A stretch of 64,000 nt of DNA, taken from the NCBI RefSeq assembly GCF_916700565.1, contig NZ_CAKAKO010000003.1, forward strand, positions 310,001 to 374,000, written 5' to 3'. Numbering within the stretch: position 1 is the first letter of the stretch; every line of letters starts with the position of its first letter. The position numbers and the translations under genes are program-made. Positions 22,139 through 31,067 of the stretch are shown piece after piece. Origin of the DNA: Xenophilus sp. Marseille-Q4582. GTDB taxonomy: Bacteria; Pseudomonadota; Gammaproteobacteria; Burkholderiales; Burkholderiaceae_C. The notes below the pieces were generated by a model that did no database searches, was not told the DNA's origin, and saw nothing but the letters and a program-made list of their open reading frames with translations.

Positions 22139-24295
22139 ATGGCCCAACCGCACGCGGTCGAGGTTCTGCTGCGGCCAGCGGTGGAGCTTTACACCGTGGC
22201 GGTCTGCACCGGCGCCGCGATTCTGTGCCTGGTGGCACCGTGGTCGCTCGCGCTGAACCCGCTGCTCGGCCTGGGCTCGGCGCTGGCTTTCCTGACCTTC
22301 GGCGCGATTCGCCTGCGCGATGCCTGGGCGATCCTGCGCTATCGCCGCAACATCCGCCGCCTGCCGCGTTACGTGATGACCAGCCGCGACGTGCCGGTGA
22401 GTCAGCAACGGCTGTTCGTCGGCCGGGGCTTCCGCTGGGAGCAGCGACACACGCACCGGCTGATGCAGACCTACCGGCCGGAGTTCCGCCGCTATGTCGA
22501 GCCGACGGCGATCTACCGGGCCGCCCGGCGGCTGGAGGAGCGGCTTGAGTTCGCGCCGTTTCCTGTCTCGAAGCTGGCGCGCGCGCTGGCCTGGGACAGC
22601 CCGCTCAACCCGGCGCGGCCGCTGCCGCCGGTCGGCGGACTGCCGCGCCTGCATGGCATCGAGCCGCACGAGGTCGACGTCACCCTGCCGCTGGGCGAGC
22701 GCGTCGGCCACAGCCTGGTGCTGGGCACCACGCGCGTGGGCAAGACGCGGCTGGCCGAGCTGTTCATCACCCAGGACATCCGCCGCAAGGTTCGCGGCGA
22801 GCACGAGGTGGTGATCGTCTTCGACCCCAAGGGCGACGCCGACCTGTTGAAGCGCATGTACGTCGAGGCCAAGCGCGCCGGGCGCGAAGGCGAGTTCTAC
22901 GTGTTTCATCTGGGCTGGCCGGACATCTCGGCGCGCTACAACGCCGTGGGCCGGTTCGGGCGGATCTCCGAGGTGGCAACGCGCATCGCCGGACAGCTCT
23001 CGGGCGAAGGCAACAGCGCCGCGTTCCGCGAATTCGCCTGGCGCTTCGTCAACATCATCGCGCGCGCCCTGGTCGAGCTGGGGCAGCGGCCGGACTACCT
23101 GCTGATCCAGCGCCACGTCATCAACATCGACGCGCTGTTCATCGAGTACGCCCAGCACTACTTCGCCAAGAACGAGCCGAAGGTCTGGGAGGTCATCGTC
23201 CAGCTCGAAGCGAAGCTGAACGACAAGAACATCCCGCGCAACATGATCGGGCGAGAGAAGCGCGTGGTGGCCCTCGAACAGTACCTGTCCCAGGTGCGCA
23301 TCTATGACCCGGTGCTCGACGGCCTGCGCAGCGCCGTGCGCTACGACCGGACGTACTTCGACAAGATCGTCGCTTCGCTGCTGCCGCTGCTGGAGAAGCT
23401 CACCACCGGCAAGATCGCGCAACTGCTCGCACCGAACTATTCCGACCTGTCCGACCCGCGGCCGATCTTCGACTGGATGCAGGTGATCCGCAAACGCGCG
23501 GTGGTCTACGTGGGGCTGGATGCACTGTCCGACGCCGAAGTCGCGGCGGCGGTGGGCAACTCGATGTTCAGCGACCTGGTCTCGGTCGCCGGTCACATCT
23601 ACAAGTTCGGCATCGACGACGGGCTGCCCGGCGCCGCGGTGGGCGCCAAGATTCCGATCAACGTCCACGCCGACGAATTCAATGAACTCATGGGCGACGA
23701 GTTCATTCCGATGGTCAACAAGGGCGGCGGTGCCGGCGTGCAGGTGACGGCCTACACGCAGACCTTGAGCGACATCGAGGCGCGCATCGGCAACCGTGCC
23801 AAGGCCGGCCAGGTCGTCGGCAACTTCAACAACCTGTTCATGCTGCGCGTGCGCGAGACCGCCACCGCCGAACTGCTGACGCGACAACTGCCCAAGGTTG
23901 AGGTGTATGCCACGGCACTGATGAGCGGCGCCACCGACAGCTCCGACCCGCACGGCAATACCGCGTTCACGTCCAACACCCAGGACCGCATCAGCAGCAA
24001 CAGCGTGCCGTTGATCGAGCCGGCGCATGTGGTGGCGCTGCCCAAGGGGCAGTGCTTCGCGCTGACCGAGGGCGGCAACCTCTGGAAAGTCCGCATGCCG
24101 CTGCCGGCACCCGACCCCGACGAAGCCATGCCGAAGGATCTGCAGGAGCTGGCCGGCTACATGCGACAGCACTACGTCGAGGCGGGAGACTGGTGGGAGA
24201 ACCAGGGCATCCCCGGCCTGCAGGACAAGGCGCTGCCCGACGACCTGCTGGACGACTTCAAGCAGATGGCCGCCGCTGAAGAGGCCGAAGCATGA
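22139..24295 (+). CDS. traD: Type IV coupling protein TraD (SXT/ICE subfamily)
   Basis: A 718-residue coupling ATPase. Two N-terminal membrane segments lie at about 15-60 (TVAVCTGAAILCLVAPWSLA and LNPLLGLGSALAFLTFGAIR). Walker A is LGTTRVGKTRL at about 195-204; Walker B-like VIVFDPKGDADLL is at about 223-235. A second acidic motif (NVHADEFNELM) and QVTAYTQTLSDIEARIG complete the RecA/FtsK-like domain. It links the MobH relaxosome to the secretion channel. It overlaps the PFL_4697-family gene by 4 nt. Confidence 0.95.
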   Translation: MAQPHAVEVLLRPAVELYTVAVCTGAAILCLVAPWSLALNPLLGLGSALAFLTFGAIRLRDAWAILRYRRNIRRLPRYVMTSRDVPVSQQRLFVGRGFRWEQRHTHRLMQTYRPEFRRYVEPTAIYRAARRLEERLEFAPFPVSKLARALAWDSPLNPARPLPPVGGLPRLHGIEPHEVDVTLPLGERVGHSLVLGTTRVGKTRLAELFITQDIRRKVRGEHEVVIVFDPKGDADLLKRMYVEAKRAGREGEFYVFHLGWPDISARYNAVGRFGRISEVATRIAGQLSGEGNSAAFREFAWRFVNIIARALVELGQRPDYLLIQRHVINIDALFIEYAQHYFAKNEPKVWEVIVQLEAKLNDKNIPRNMIGREKRVVALEQYLSQVRIYDPVLDGLRSAVRYDRTYFDKIVASLLPLLEKLTTGKIAQLLAPNYSDLSDPRPIFDWMQVIRKRAVVYVGLDALSDAEVAAAVGNSMFSDLVSVAGHIYKFGIDDGLPGAAVGAKIPINVHADEFNELMGDEFIPMVNKGGGAGVQVTAYTQTLSDIEARIGNRAKAGQVVGNFNNLFMLRVRETATAELLTRQLPKVEVYATALMSGATDSSDPHGNTAFTSNTQDRISSNSVPLIEPAHVVALPKGQCFALTEGGNLWKVRMPLPAPDPDEAMPKDLQELAGYMRQHYVEAGDWWENQGIPGLQDKALPDDLLDDFKQMAAAEEAEA

Positions 24296-25041
24296 GCGAT
24301 CCGGCCGTCGCGGCACAGCGCCAGCAGCAACGACAGCAGGGGCTGATCGCCGGCCTCATCACGCTGCCGTTCCGCTTCTTCGGCGTGCTGTGCGGCGCGC
24401 TGCTGCTGTGCATCCTGATCGAATGCGTCGGCATGCACTTCTTCTGGCCCGATCAGGGCTGGCGCCACGCGCAGGGCATGCTGCACTACGAGCTGGATCA
24501 GCTCTCCACGCATTTCACGCGCAGCGCGCTGGTGCAGGAGCCAGGGCGCACCGCGCACCGGCTGGTCGAGCAGGGCTACGACTGTCTGTTCGTGAAGAGC
24601 GGTCTGCTGGACTGGATACGCGACGCCTCGACGCAGGCCAGCGCCGGCAGCCATCGCCCGACCAAGGATTTCCGCTACTACATCGGCTTGGTCTACGTGA
24701 ACGTGGAGAGCTACCTGATCGCGGCGGCCTACACGACGCTGGTCTTCCTCGTGCGGCTGCTGGTGCTGTGCCTGACCCTGCCGCTGTTCCTGATGGCCGC
24801 CTTCGTCGGGCTGGTGGACGGCCTGGTGCGCCGGGACATCCGCCGCTTCGGCGCGGGACGCGAATCGGGGTTCATCTATCACCGCGCCAGGGCCAGCCTG
24901 ATCCCGCTGGCCGTACTGCCGTGGGTGACTTACCTGGCACTGCCGGTCAGCGTGAACCCGCTGCTGATCCTGCTGCCCAGCGCCGCATTGCTCGGCGTGG
25001 CGGTGTGCATTGCGGCGGCAACGTTCAAGAAGTACCTGTAG
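24292..25041 (+). CDS. ICE membrane protein, PFL_4697 family
   Basis: A 249-residue inner-membrane protein of the TIGR03747 family, with about four hydrophobic segments: LITLPFRFFGVLCGALLLCI; the VESYLIAAAYTTLVFLVRLL to LPLFLMAAFVGLVDGLV stretch; and the C-terminal pair from about residue 202. It is co-translated with TraD. It is the last transfer gene before the cargo insertion; foreign DNA starts within 90 bp of its stop. Confidence 0.85.
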   Translation: MSDPAVAAQRQQQRQQGLIAGLITLPFRFFGVLCGALLLCILIECVGMHFFWPDQGWRHAQGMLHYELDQLSTHFTRSALVQEPGRTAHRLVEQGYDCLFVKSGLLDWIRDASTQASAGSHRPTKDFRYYIGLVYVNVESYLIAAAYTTLVFLVRLLVLCLTLPLFLMAAFVGLVDGLVRRDIRRFGAGRESGFIYHRARASLIPLAVLPWVTYLALPVSVNPLLILLPSAALLGVAVCIAAATFKKYL

Positions 25042-25132
25042 CTGCAGCCCTGCGCCAGGTCAGATAAACGATGCCATAGTTTCGGTGCTCTGCTTCGTCA
25101 AGAACGTCAGCATTGGCGCGAACAAACACGTT

Positions 25133-26143
25133 TCAAGCAATCTTCTTCTGCCTGTCTCGCAGAGACGCGGCCCAGTCCTTCAAAGCCTGGATGTCCTGAA
25201 AGAGATCAGTAGGTGGTGGCGGCGCGGCATTCCTACCGCTGGACGGATCGTGTGCGTCAACAATGTCGCAGCACTTCTTGAATCCGGCGGCGAAAGCATC
25301 GCAGTCAGCCTCGTTGAGCGCACTGACCTTCTTCAGGTCCTTGGCGTTGATGTAGTCCCTGTGGCGTTGAATAACGCGGACGAAAGCGATGTCCTCCAGG
25401 CCGCGCTCCCATGTGGCGCGCAGCGAGTTGTAGAGCTTTGCCACCTCGACCGCGTACTCGTCTTCCTGGTTGTTGTCATGCAGCAGCTTTGCCGCACGCG
25501 CCGCCTTCTCCAGCTTGTCGATGCGATCTTCGACGCTCTGGGCCTTCCAGGGCAGGCCGTCGGCCACCATACCGGCTCCTGCGGCGCCACGACTGAGCGT
25601 CGTGAGCCGCACGGCCTGCCCGGTCTTCGTCGCGTGGTCATTCAGATCGTTCACGAACACCAGATCATGCGTGAAGACGATGACCTGGCGGTTCTCCGCT
25701 TCTTCCACGAGACGCTTGGCCACCTGCCCGCGCCAGCGATGGTCCAATGAGGACACCGGGTCATCGAAGACCAGAGCAGAGCGGTGCATCGCGGTGGCAA
25801 GCTCGGTCATGAAGGCGGCCAGCGCCACGCAGGTCTTTTCCCCTTCGCTCAGGATTTCGTGGACCTTGGCATCCGGCTTGGCGAAGAGGCGCACCTGATA
25901 CTGCGGTGAGCCGTACTTGCCGCCGGAGCGCACGATTTCGACGCGAACCTTCGAGGCCGCAAGCCGGACAATCTCTTCCTGAAATCTGTCGCGCAGCCGA
26001 GGCGTAATCACGGTGTCGGCAATGTCATTGCCCATCTTGGTGATGGTGTTCGTCGCTGTGTCGCCCGCACACTCGGTCAGAAACCGGATGGTCTTCAGCC
26101 GCTGGATTTCGTCAGTGACGACCGGCAGGCTTGCGCCCAGACA
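25133..26143 (-). pseudogene. SMC-like AAA ATPase, C-terminal fragment
   Basis: Only the C-terminal half of a RecF/Septu-like ABC-type ATPase remains. Visible are the signature LSEGEKTCVALAAFM, the Walker B and D-loop LVFDDPVSSLDHR and the H-switch QVIVFTHDLVF. A coiled-coil/helical tail ends at KDWAASLRDRQKKIA. No Walker A or Q-loop is present. The frame stays open upstream of ATG 26035 as far as a stop at 26144-26146, where it abuts an unrelated reading frame on the other strand. Such ATPases are common in anti-phage systems. The junction suggests deletion or recombination. Confidence 0.65.
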
Positions 26144-26502
26144 TCATCCGTGTGCTGCTGGACAGTGGTCGGGGAATGACCCAAGACGAGGCGGCCCAAC
26201 TGGCCTGTAAATGGGGGGTCTCTCCGGCGGACTTCGTCGGCCAGCCACTTCGGTCTGCGATGCCGGCACTGTGCGCGACGGGCAAGCTCCAGTTACCGAA
26301 CAACCCTGAGGCGGTAGACGTGCCGTTTGCCTTTGCGTCCCTGTTTGCGGGCATTGCGGGCTTCATGATGCTGTTGAAAGACCTTGCTGCTGAAGAGGCG
26401 CCAAGCGAAGCCTGGACCCAGCACAACTTCAAGTCACCTACGCCATTGCTGTTGAGGCAGAGGCTGAACCGCCCCGGTTTTCGCGGAGGCTGGTTGGCTT
26501 GA
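26131..26502 (+). pseudogene. Possible ThiF/E1-like C-terminal fragment
   Basis: The open frame from about 26131 has no plausible start and runs into the left end of the IS3-family element at 26465. The stretch CATGKLQLPNNPEAVDVPFA, FASLFAGIAGFMMLLKDL and WTQHNFKSPTPL resembles the C-terminal crossover region of ThiF/E1-like adenylyltransferases, as found in some defence operons. That assignment is from weak pattern memory. It is truncated on both sides: by the AAA-ATPase junction and by the IS. Confidence 0.35.
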
Positions 26503-26503
26503 G

Positions 26504-27412
26504 TCAGGCCGAGCTGGCCTGCCGCTCAAGATTGCGATAGTAGGTGGTCTCGAACTCGGCGGGCGGCACGTAGCCCAGCGGGGCCATCAGCCGATGGTTG
26601 TTGAACCAGGACACCCACTCCAAGGTCGCCAGCTCGACAGCCTCCCGGGTCTTCCAGGGCGCCCGGCGATGGATCAACTCGGCCTTGTACAACCCGTTGA
26701 TCGTCTCGGCCAGAGCGTTGTCGTAGGAGTCACCCTTGCTGCCCACCGAGGGCTCGATGCCGGCCTCGGTCAACCGCTCGGTGTAGCGAATGCTGACGTA
26801 TTGCGACCCGCGGTCGCTGTGACACACGAGCGAGCCCTCCTGGCCGGGCTGACGGGCGTACAGGGCCTGCTCCAGCGCGTCGAGCACGAAGTCCGTGCTC
26901 ATGCTCGTGCTCACCCGCCAGCCCACGATGCGCCGCGAGAACACGTCGATCACGAAGGCCACGTACAGCCAGCCCTGCCAGGTGGACACGTACGTGAAGT
27001 CGCTCACCCACAGCTGGTTCGGGCGCTGCGCGCTGAACTGCCGGTTGACCAGGTCCTGCGGGCATGGCGCTCGCGCATCGCCGATCGTTGTGCGCACCAC
27101 TTTGCCGCGCACGACCCCACGCAGCCCCATGCGGCGCATCAGGCGCTCGACGGTGCAGCGCGCCACCGTGTGGCCTTCGCGTTGCAGTTGCCGCCAGACC
27201 TTGTCAGCGCCGTAGACCCGCAGGTTGGCCTGCCACACCCGTTCGATGTGGGCCATCAGTTCCTGGTCTCGCTGGGCTCGGCCGCTGAGCAAGGCCGCAT
27301 CGCGCTGCCGGGCAGCGTGCCGCCGGTAGGCCGATGGGGCGATCTGCAGCAGCCTGCAGATCGGCTCGACCCCATGCCGCTGGCGGTGCCGGTCCACGAA
27401 GGCGTACATCAC
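26504..27412 (-). CDS. IS3-family transposase OrfB
   Basis: A 302-residue DDE integrase-type transposase. HTH_21-like N-terminus ([20 protein letters not shown]), then catalytic residues in [10 protein letters not shown] (D), [12 protein letters not shown] (D) and [18 protein letters not shown] (E). All three catalytic residues and the C-terminus ([20 protein letters not shown]) are intact, so it may be active. The start GTG 27412 (or ATG 27409) overlaps the OrfA stop; expression by programmed frameshift from OrfA is usual in the family. Confidence 0.92.
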   Translation of the reverse strand: MMYAFVDRHRQRHGVEPICRLLQIAPSAYRRHAARQRDAALLSGRAQRDQELMAHIERVWQANLRVYGADKVWRQLQREGHTVARCTVERLMRRMGLRGVVRGKVVRTTIGDARAPCPQDLVNRQFSAQRPNQLWVSDFTYVSTWQGWLYVAFVIDVFSRRIVGWRVSTSMSTDFVLDALEQALYARQPGQEGSLVCHSDRGSQYVSIRYTERLTEAGIEPSVGSKGDSYDNALAETINGLYKAELIHRRAPWKTREAVELATLEWVSWFNNHRLMAPLGYVPPAEFETTYYRNLERQASSA

Positions 27413-27729
27413 TTCAGCCGGCGGTCGAGCTCCGCCTGGGCGAAAAACGCGCTGGCCAGCTTGAGGATCTCGTTGGCGCGGCGAAGCTCGCGCACTTCGC
27501 GCTCCAGTTCCTTGACGCGCTTGGCCTCGGCCGTGGTCACGCCTTCGCGTTGACCCGTGTCACGCTCGTGCTGACGCACCCAGTTCAGCAGCGTCTGCGG
27601 CGTGCTGCCGATCTTGCCGGCGATCGATACAACCGCCGCCCATTGCGATTCGTGCTCCTCTCGGTGCTCGAACACCATGCGCACCGCACGCTCGCGAACC
27701 TCCGGCGAAAACTTCACTGACTTCCTCAT
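27409..27729 (-). CDS. IS3-family transposase OrfA
   Basis: 106 residues: an N-terminal helix-turn-helix ([39 protein letters not shown]) and a leucine-zipper-like C-terminus ([20 protein letters not shown]). It ends [12 protein letters not shown], typical of the IS407/IS51 branch. It binds the IS ends and supplies the N-terminus of the OrfAB fusion. Confidence 0.9.
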   Translation of the reverse strand: MRKSVKFSPEVRERAVRMVFEHREEHESQWAAVVSIAGKIGSTPQTLLNWVRQHERDTGQREGVTTAEAKRVKELEREVRELRRANEILKLASAFFAQAELDRRLK

Positions 27730-27843
27730 GATGGCTCCATCTTCTCAAACGAGGGAGCCTCCGCGAAAACCGGGGCGGTTCACCACCGGTCATCTGGAGA
27801 AGATGGAGAAACCCAGGCGTACGCTCTGCTTCGATCATGGCTA

Positions 27844-28380
27844 TCAACCCACGGTGGATTCAACCTCAAGGTTAACGGTATCTCCAACCCGTAGCACGCC
27901 ACCTTCAACGATCCGTGCCGTGGCGCCCCCGTGACCACGCAGCGCGGCGTAACCGCCTTCACCGAGCTCGTCCTCCATGCGTGAACAAGGAGGACATGGC
28001 CCCGTGATTTCAATGCGGACCGATCCGCCAATTCGCCAGACAAAGCTTTCTTCCCGGAAAGGTGAATGCATTGCGGCGATGTTGATCCCCGAGATCACGA
28101 GGTTGCGCCGCAAACGCTCCGGGGCAACTGGAGCTTGCCCCGTCCAGACCCCGAGCAAGCTGAGGTGCTCAGCCTGGATCAGACTCAGCTCGCGATGGCG
28201 TTGCGCATCCGACTGCCGAAGCCGCAGGGAGCGGTGATCGCCAATCAGCCCGAGACCCGGTTCGGCCCTGGCTTCATGCACGGACACCGCGTCCTTGAGG
28301 CGATCCGGGCGCAGAACGATGGCATCAAGTCGACCTGTGCCATGAAAGCGCCGGACCAGGTCGCGCAGCGTGCTGCCCAT
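27844..28380 (-). CDS. MOSC domain protein
   Basis: A 178-residue stand-alone MOSC (molybdenum cofactor sulfurase C-terminal) domain. Conserved features are GLIGDHRSLRLRQS, VAPERLRRNLVISGINI, FRIG-like VWRIGGSVRIEITGPCPPCS with the family cysteine in GPC, and LRGHGGATARIVEGG. MOSC proteins bind sulfur carried on cysteine and act with Mo enzymes. Here it is the last gene of the leftward redox operon, which also encodes a sulfite-oxidase-like Mo enzyme. It ends 61 bp before the IS3 element. Confidence 0.82.
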   Translation of the reverse strand: MGSTLRDLVRRFHGTGRLDAIVLRPDRLKDAVSVHEARAEPGLGLIGDHRSLRLRQSDAQRHRELSLIQAEHLSLLGVWTGQAPVAPERLRRNLVISGINIAAMHSPFREESFVWRIGGSVRIEITGPCPPCSRMEDELGEGGYAALRGHGGATARIVEGGVLRVGDTVNLEVESTVG

Positions 28381-28403
28381 CGTTCAGACTCGAATGAGGT
28401 GCA

Positions 28404-28850
28404 TCACAAGACTTCCTCGATGTGCAGTTCGCGTTGCCGGAAGCTGACAACATCACCGGCTCGGGCATCTGCGATCGCTGCGTAGATGGGCGCCTGGGTG
28501 GAAATTCCCATGTAGGTGTTGCCGTCGCACTGGAAGGCATCGCTAGCAACCGCAATCACGAACCAACGCCCGTCGATGCGAACCACGGCGCCTGTCTCCA
28601 CCGAATCCCGGGGACCGAAATCGATCTGACGCAAGACTTCCAGGGCCTCCTGATGATCGTGAATGGGGCATTCGAACGCCTGCGCCAGAGCGGCATTGTT
28701 GACGGCCCGCGACGCCGCATCGCTTTCACTGGGTTCATCTCCGCGGCCCGCCGCACCGACCAGGTATTGCGCATAGGTCTGTTCAGCAAACCGCAGGCGC
28801 CCTTCGGCAAGGTCCAGCATGGTCTGGCGCAGATGGGTCTTGTTGCTCAT
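28404..28850 (-). CDS. GreA/GreB-like C-terminal domain protein
   Basis: 148 residues. The second half (VETGAVVRIDGRWFVIAVAS, CDGNTYMGISTQAPIYAAIA, AGDVVSFRQRELHIEEVL) matches the FKBP-like C-terminal domain of GreA/GreB elongation factors. The N-terminal helices (MSNKTHLRQTMLDLAEGRLR, then FAEQTYAQY) could be a short coiled-coil hairpin. It may act on RNA polymerase during stress, as other Gre-domain proteins do; function is inferred. It sits 13 nt after egtD and 23 nt before the MOSC gene. Confidence 0.65.
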   Translation of the reverse strand: MSNKTHLRQTMLDLAEGRLRFAEQTYAQYLVGAAGRGDEPSESDAASRAVNNAALAQAFECPIHDHQEALEVLRQIDFGPRDSVETGAVVRIDGRWFVIAVASDAFQCDGNTYMGISTQAPIYAAIADARAGDVVSFRQRELHIEEVL

Positions 28851-28863
28851 TAGGGCTCCTATG

Positions 28864-29841
28864 TCAGATCGACGTTTGTTGCGATGGGGTGAACGGTAGG
28901 CGGTGCCAGACGGTGATGGCGTACCAGCCTCGGGCGTCGGTCAGGGTGCAGGTGTTGTCAAACCCGCTTCGGCGTGCGAGGTGTTCGATCGAAGCCATGG
29001 AGTATTTCTGGGATTGCTCTGTATAGATGGTCTCCCCCGCATGGAACACGAACCCTCGGTCAAGGGTTTTGCTGTGGACCACCTGGTCAACCTGGCTCAC
29101 CAGAAAGCTTCTGGCCACGTGTTCCAACGGACAGTAGCTGGCGTAATGTCGAAACTTCGTCAGATCGAAGTCCATGCCCAATTCGCGATTTAGCCGCGTC
29201 AGCAGGTTCAGATTGAACGCAGCAGTCACGCCCTGGGAGTCATCGTAAGCTGCGCGCAACATGGCCGGGTCCTTGACCAGATCCAGACCAAGCAGCACAA
29301 GGTCACCCGGGCGCAAATGCGAATGCACCCGCTGCAGCAGCTTGACGGCACCGTGTTCGTCCAGGTTGCCCAGATTGCTGCCCAGCAACATTGCAACCTG
29401 GCGTCGCCCTTCGGCAATCTGCGGCCAATGCTCGAAATAGTCTCCCAGCACCGGTTCGATGGCCATGCGGGGGAGGTACGTGTCAAAGCGGCGGCTCAGA
29501 TCCGCTAGGGCGTGTGCGGACACATCCATAGGCCTGTAGATGCAATCCACTTCACGTTGCGCCAGTGCCTGGCACAGCGACAGCGTTTTGGCCCCGTCGC
29601 CGCTGCCCAGTTCAATCAGATCGATCGGGCTGCACCGAGGATCTATCCACCGGGAAAGCTCATCCGCGCGTGAGCGCAGCAGCTCGTGCTCAAGGCGTGT
29701 GAGGTAGTACTCGGGCAGCGCCATGATCTGCTGAAACAGGCGCGAGCCCTCATCGTCGTAGAACCAAGCGGATGAGAGCGCCTTCTGTGGTCGTGTCAAC
29801 CCTTGCAGAACATGCTCTGTCAGTCTGTCCCGATCAGTCAT
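28864..29841 (-). CDS. egtD: L-histidine N(alpha)-methyltransferase EgtD
   Basis: A 325-residue SAM-dependent methyltransferase that makes hercynine (trimethylhistidine), first step of ergothioneine synthesis. Signatures: SSAWFYDDEGSRLFQQIMAL and PEYYLTRLEHELL at the N-terminus, SAM motif IELGSGDGAKTL, MLLGSNLGNL, DLVKDPAMLRAAYDDSQGVT, and the C-terminal IYTEQSQKYSMASIEHLA. Length is normal. ATG 29841 overlaps the egtB stop by 4 nt, coupling the two enzymes. Cytosolic. Confidence 0.93.
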   Translation of the reverse strand: MTDRDRLTEHVLQGLTRPQKALSSAWFYDDEGSRLFQQIMALPEYYLTRLEHELLRSRADELSRWIDPRCSPIDLIELGSGDGAKTLSLCQALAQREVDCIYRPMDVSAHALADLSRRFDTYLPRMAIEPVLGDYFEHWPQIAEGRRQVAMLLGSNLGNLDEHGAVKLLQRVHSHLRPGDLVLLGLDLVKDPAMLRAAYDDSQGVTAAFNLNLLTRLNRELGMDFDLTKFRHYASYCPLEHVARSFLVSQVDQVVHSKTLDRGFVFHAGETIYTEQSQKYSMASIEHLARRSGFDNTCTLTDARGWYAITVWHRLPFTPSQQTSI

Positions 29842-31046
29842 GCCGAGTCCCGCGAGCGAACAGGACGGATGCCCGTGAACTGCCAACGCAATGGAGCGTG
29901 AAAGAAGTTCCGGTATGTCAAACGGGCGTGGCCCGGTGATGTGGCCCAGGACGCTCCGCGCAAGACCTGCTGGTTCACCATGAACTTCCCGTTGTACTCC
30001 CCTACTGCGCCCTCGCTGCGGGCAAAACCGGGATAGGGCTGATAGGCGCTCCGCGTCCATTCCCATCGACGCCCCCAGCCGAACCGGCTTGCCGCTGCTT
30101 CCCACTCGAATTCGGTGGGCAATCTCCACCCCGCCCAATCGCAGAAAGCGTGTGCCTCGTAGTAACTGACGTGCGTGACCGGTGCCTGACTGGTCAGCGG
30201 CATCACCCCCTGGAGCGTGTAATGACCCCATCCGTCAGGCTGGTTAGGGTCGGGCTGCCAGTACATCGGCGCACGGTGTTCGAGCGTTTGCACCCAGTCC
30301 CAGCCTTCCGCATGCCAGAGCGAATGGCGCTGATATCCTCCGTCGCGCATGAACTGAAGGTATTCATCATTGGTGACTAGCGCCACACGGATGTCTACCC
30401 CTTGAATGAGCGCCAAATGCGATGGCGACTCGTTGTCGAAGGCGAACCCTGGCCCCTGGTGGCCGATGCGAATCGTCTGCCCTTCGACGCTAAGCCAATC
30501 GTCCAGGGGTGGGCAGGTGCCATCATGTTCGGCCGTCACATCTTGGGGACCGATGCCCAGAGGGTCATACGCCGGATGCAATGGGTTGTGGCCCAGGATG
30601 TACTTGATGTCTGTGATCAGCAACTCCTGATGCTGTTGTTCATGCTGCATGCCCAGCTCTACCAAAGCCGCGACCGCGGGCTCCAGTGGTTCCTTCAGCA
30701 GACGGCGCATGGACTCGTCCACATGCGCGCGGTACGCCATCACCTCAGCCACCGTCGGGCGACTCAAGCTCCCTCGTTGCGGGCGTGCCAGGTGAGCGCC
30801 CTCCGATTCGTAGTAGCTGTTGAACAGGTAGCCATACAGAGGATGGAACAGCCGATAGTCCGGCTGTTGTTTCGCGAGGACAAAAGTCTCGAAGAACCAC
30901 GTGGTGTGGGCCAAGTGCCACTTCGGCGGACTGACGTCGGAAACCGGTTGGGGAACATGGTCCTCGGCACTCAGAGGGGCACACAGACGTTCGCTGCGCG
31001 AACGGACAGAGACGTATCGGGTTAGGCGGATGTCTTCAGGTGTCAC
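29838..31046 (-). CDS. egtB: Ergothioneine sulfoxide synthase EgtB
   Basis: A 402-residue non-haem iron enzyme that couples a thiol donor to hercynine. The N-terminal DinB-like domain carries WHLAHTTWFFE (H44, H47) and the iron-binding HEQQHQE (H135, H139). The C-terminal formylglycine-generating-enzyme-like domain (from about 190) ends FFHAPLRWQFTGIRPVR. The start is GTG 31046 with no clear SD, so it may be coupled to the upstream reductase gene 21 nt away. The egtA, egtC and egtE genes are absent; the donor (gamma-Glu-Cys or Cys) cannot be told from sequence, and a host lyase is needed. Confidence 0.92.
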   Translation of the reverse strand: MTPEDIRLTRYVSVRSRSERLCAPLSAEDHVPQPVSDVSPPKWHLAHTTWFFETFVLAKQQPDYRLFHPLYGYLFNSYYESEGAHLARPQRGSLSRPTVAEVMAYRAHVDESMRRLLKEPLEPAVAALVELGMQHEQQHQELLITDIKYILGHNPLHPAYDPLGIGPQDVTAEHDGTCPPLDDWLSVEGQTIRIGHQGPGFAFDNESPSHLALIQGVDIRVALVTNDEYLQFMRDGGYQRHSLWHAEGWDWVQTLEHRAPMYWQPDPNQPDGWGHYTLQGVMPLTSQAPVTHVSYYEAHAFCDWAGWRLPTEFEWEAAASRFGWGRRWEWTRSAYQPYPGFARSEGAVGEYNGKFMVNQQVLRGASWATSPGHARLTYRNFFHAPLRWQFTGIRPVRSRDSA

Positions 31047-31067
31047 GGCAGATGAGAAAAAAGAGAG

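Larger units (their letters stand above)
26465..27782 (-). mobile_element. IS3-family insertion sequence (IS407/IS51-like)
   Basis: A complete element of 1318 bp. The 26-bp terminal inverted repeats are identical: TGAACCGCCCCGGTTTTCGC continuing GGAGGC at 26465, and the reverse complement ending at 27782. OrfA and OrfB overlap as usual for the family. Flanking bases (GGC on the left, CCA on the right) show no 3-4 bp target duplication, so one flank has probably been rearranged after insertion. It sits between broken defence-like genes and the redox operon. Confidence 0.9.

Noticed and set aside
22091-24316. A 741-codon open frame antisense to traD
   Set aside because: It mirrors the TraD gene in a GC-rich sequence, has His/Arg/Val-rich shadow composition and no recognisable domain.
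29838-31046. SenA (selenoneine synthase) instead of EgtB
   Set aside because: No senB or selD-like senC in the operon, while egtD is adjacent and overlapping; kept only as an alternative to test.
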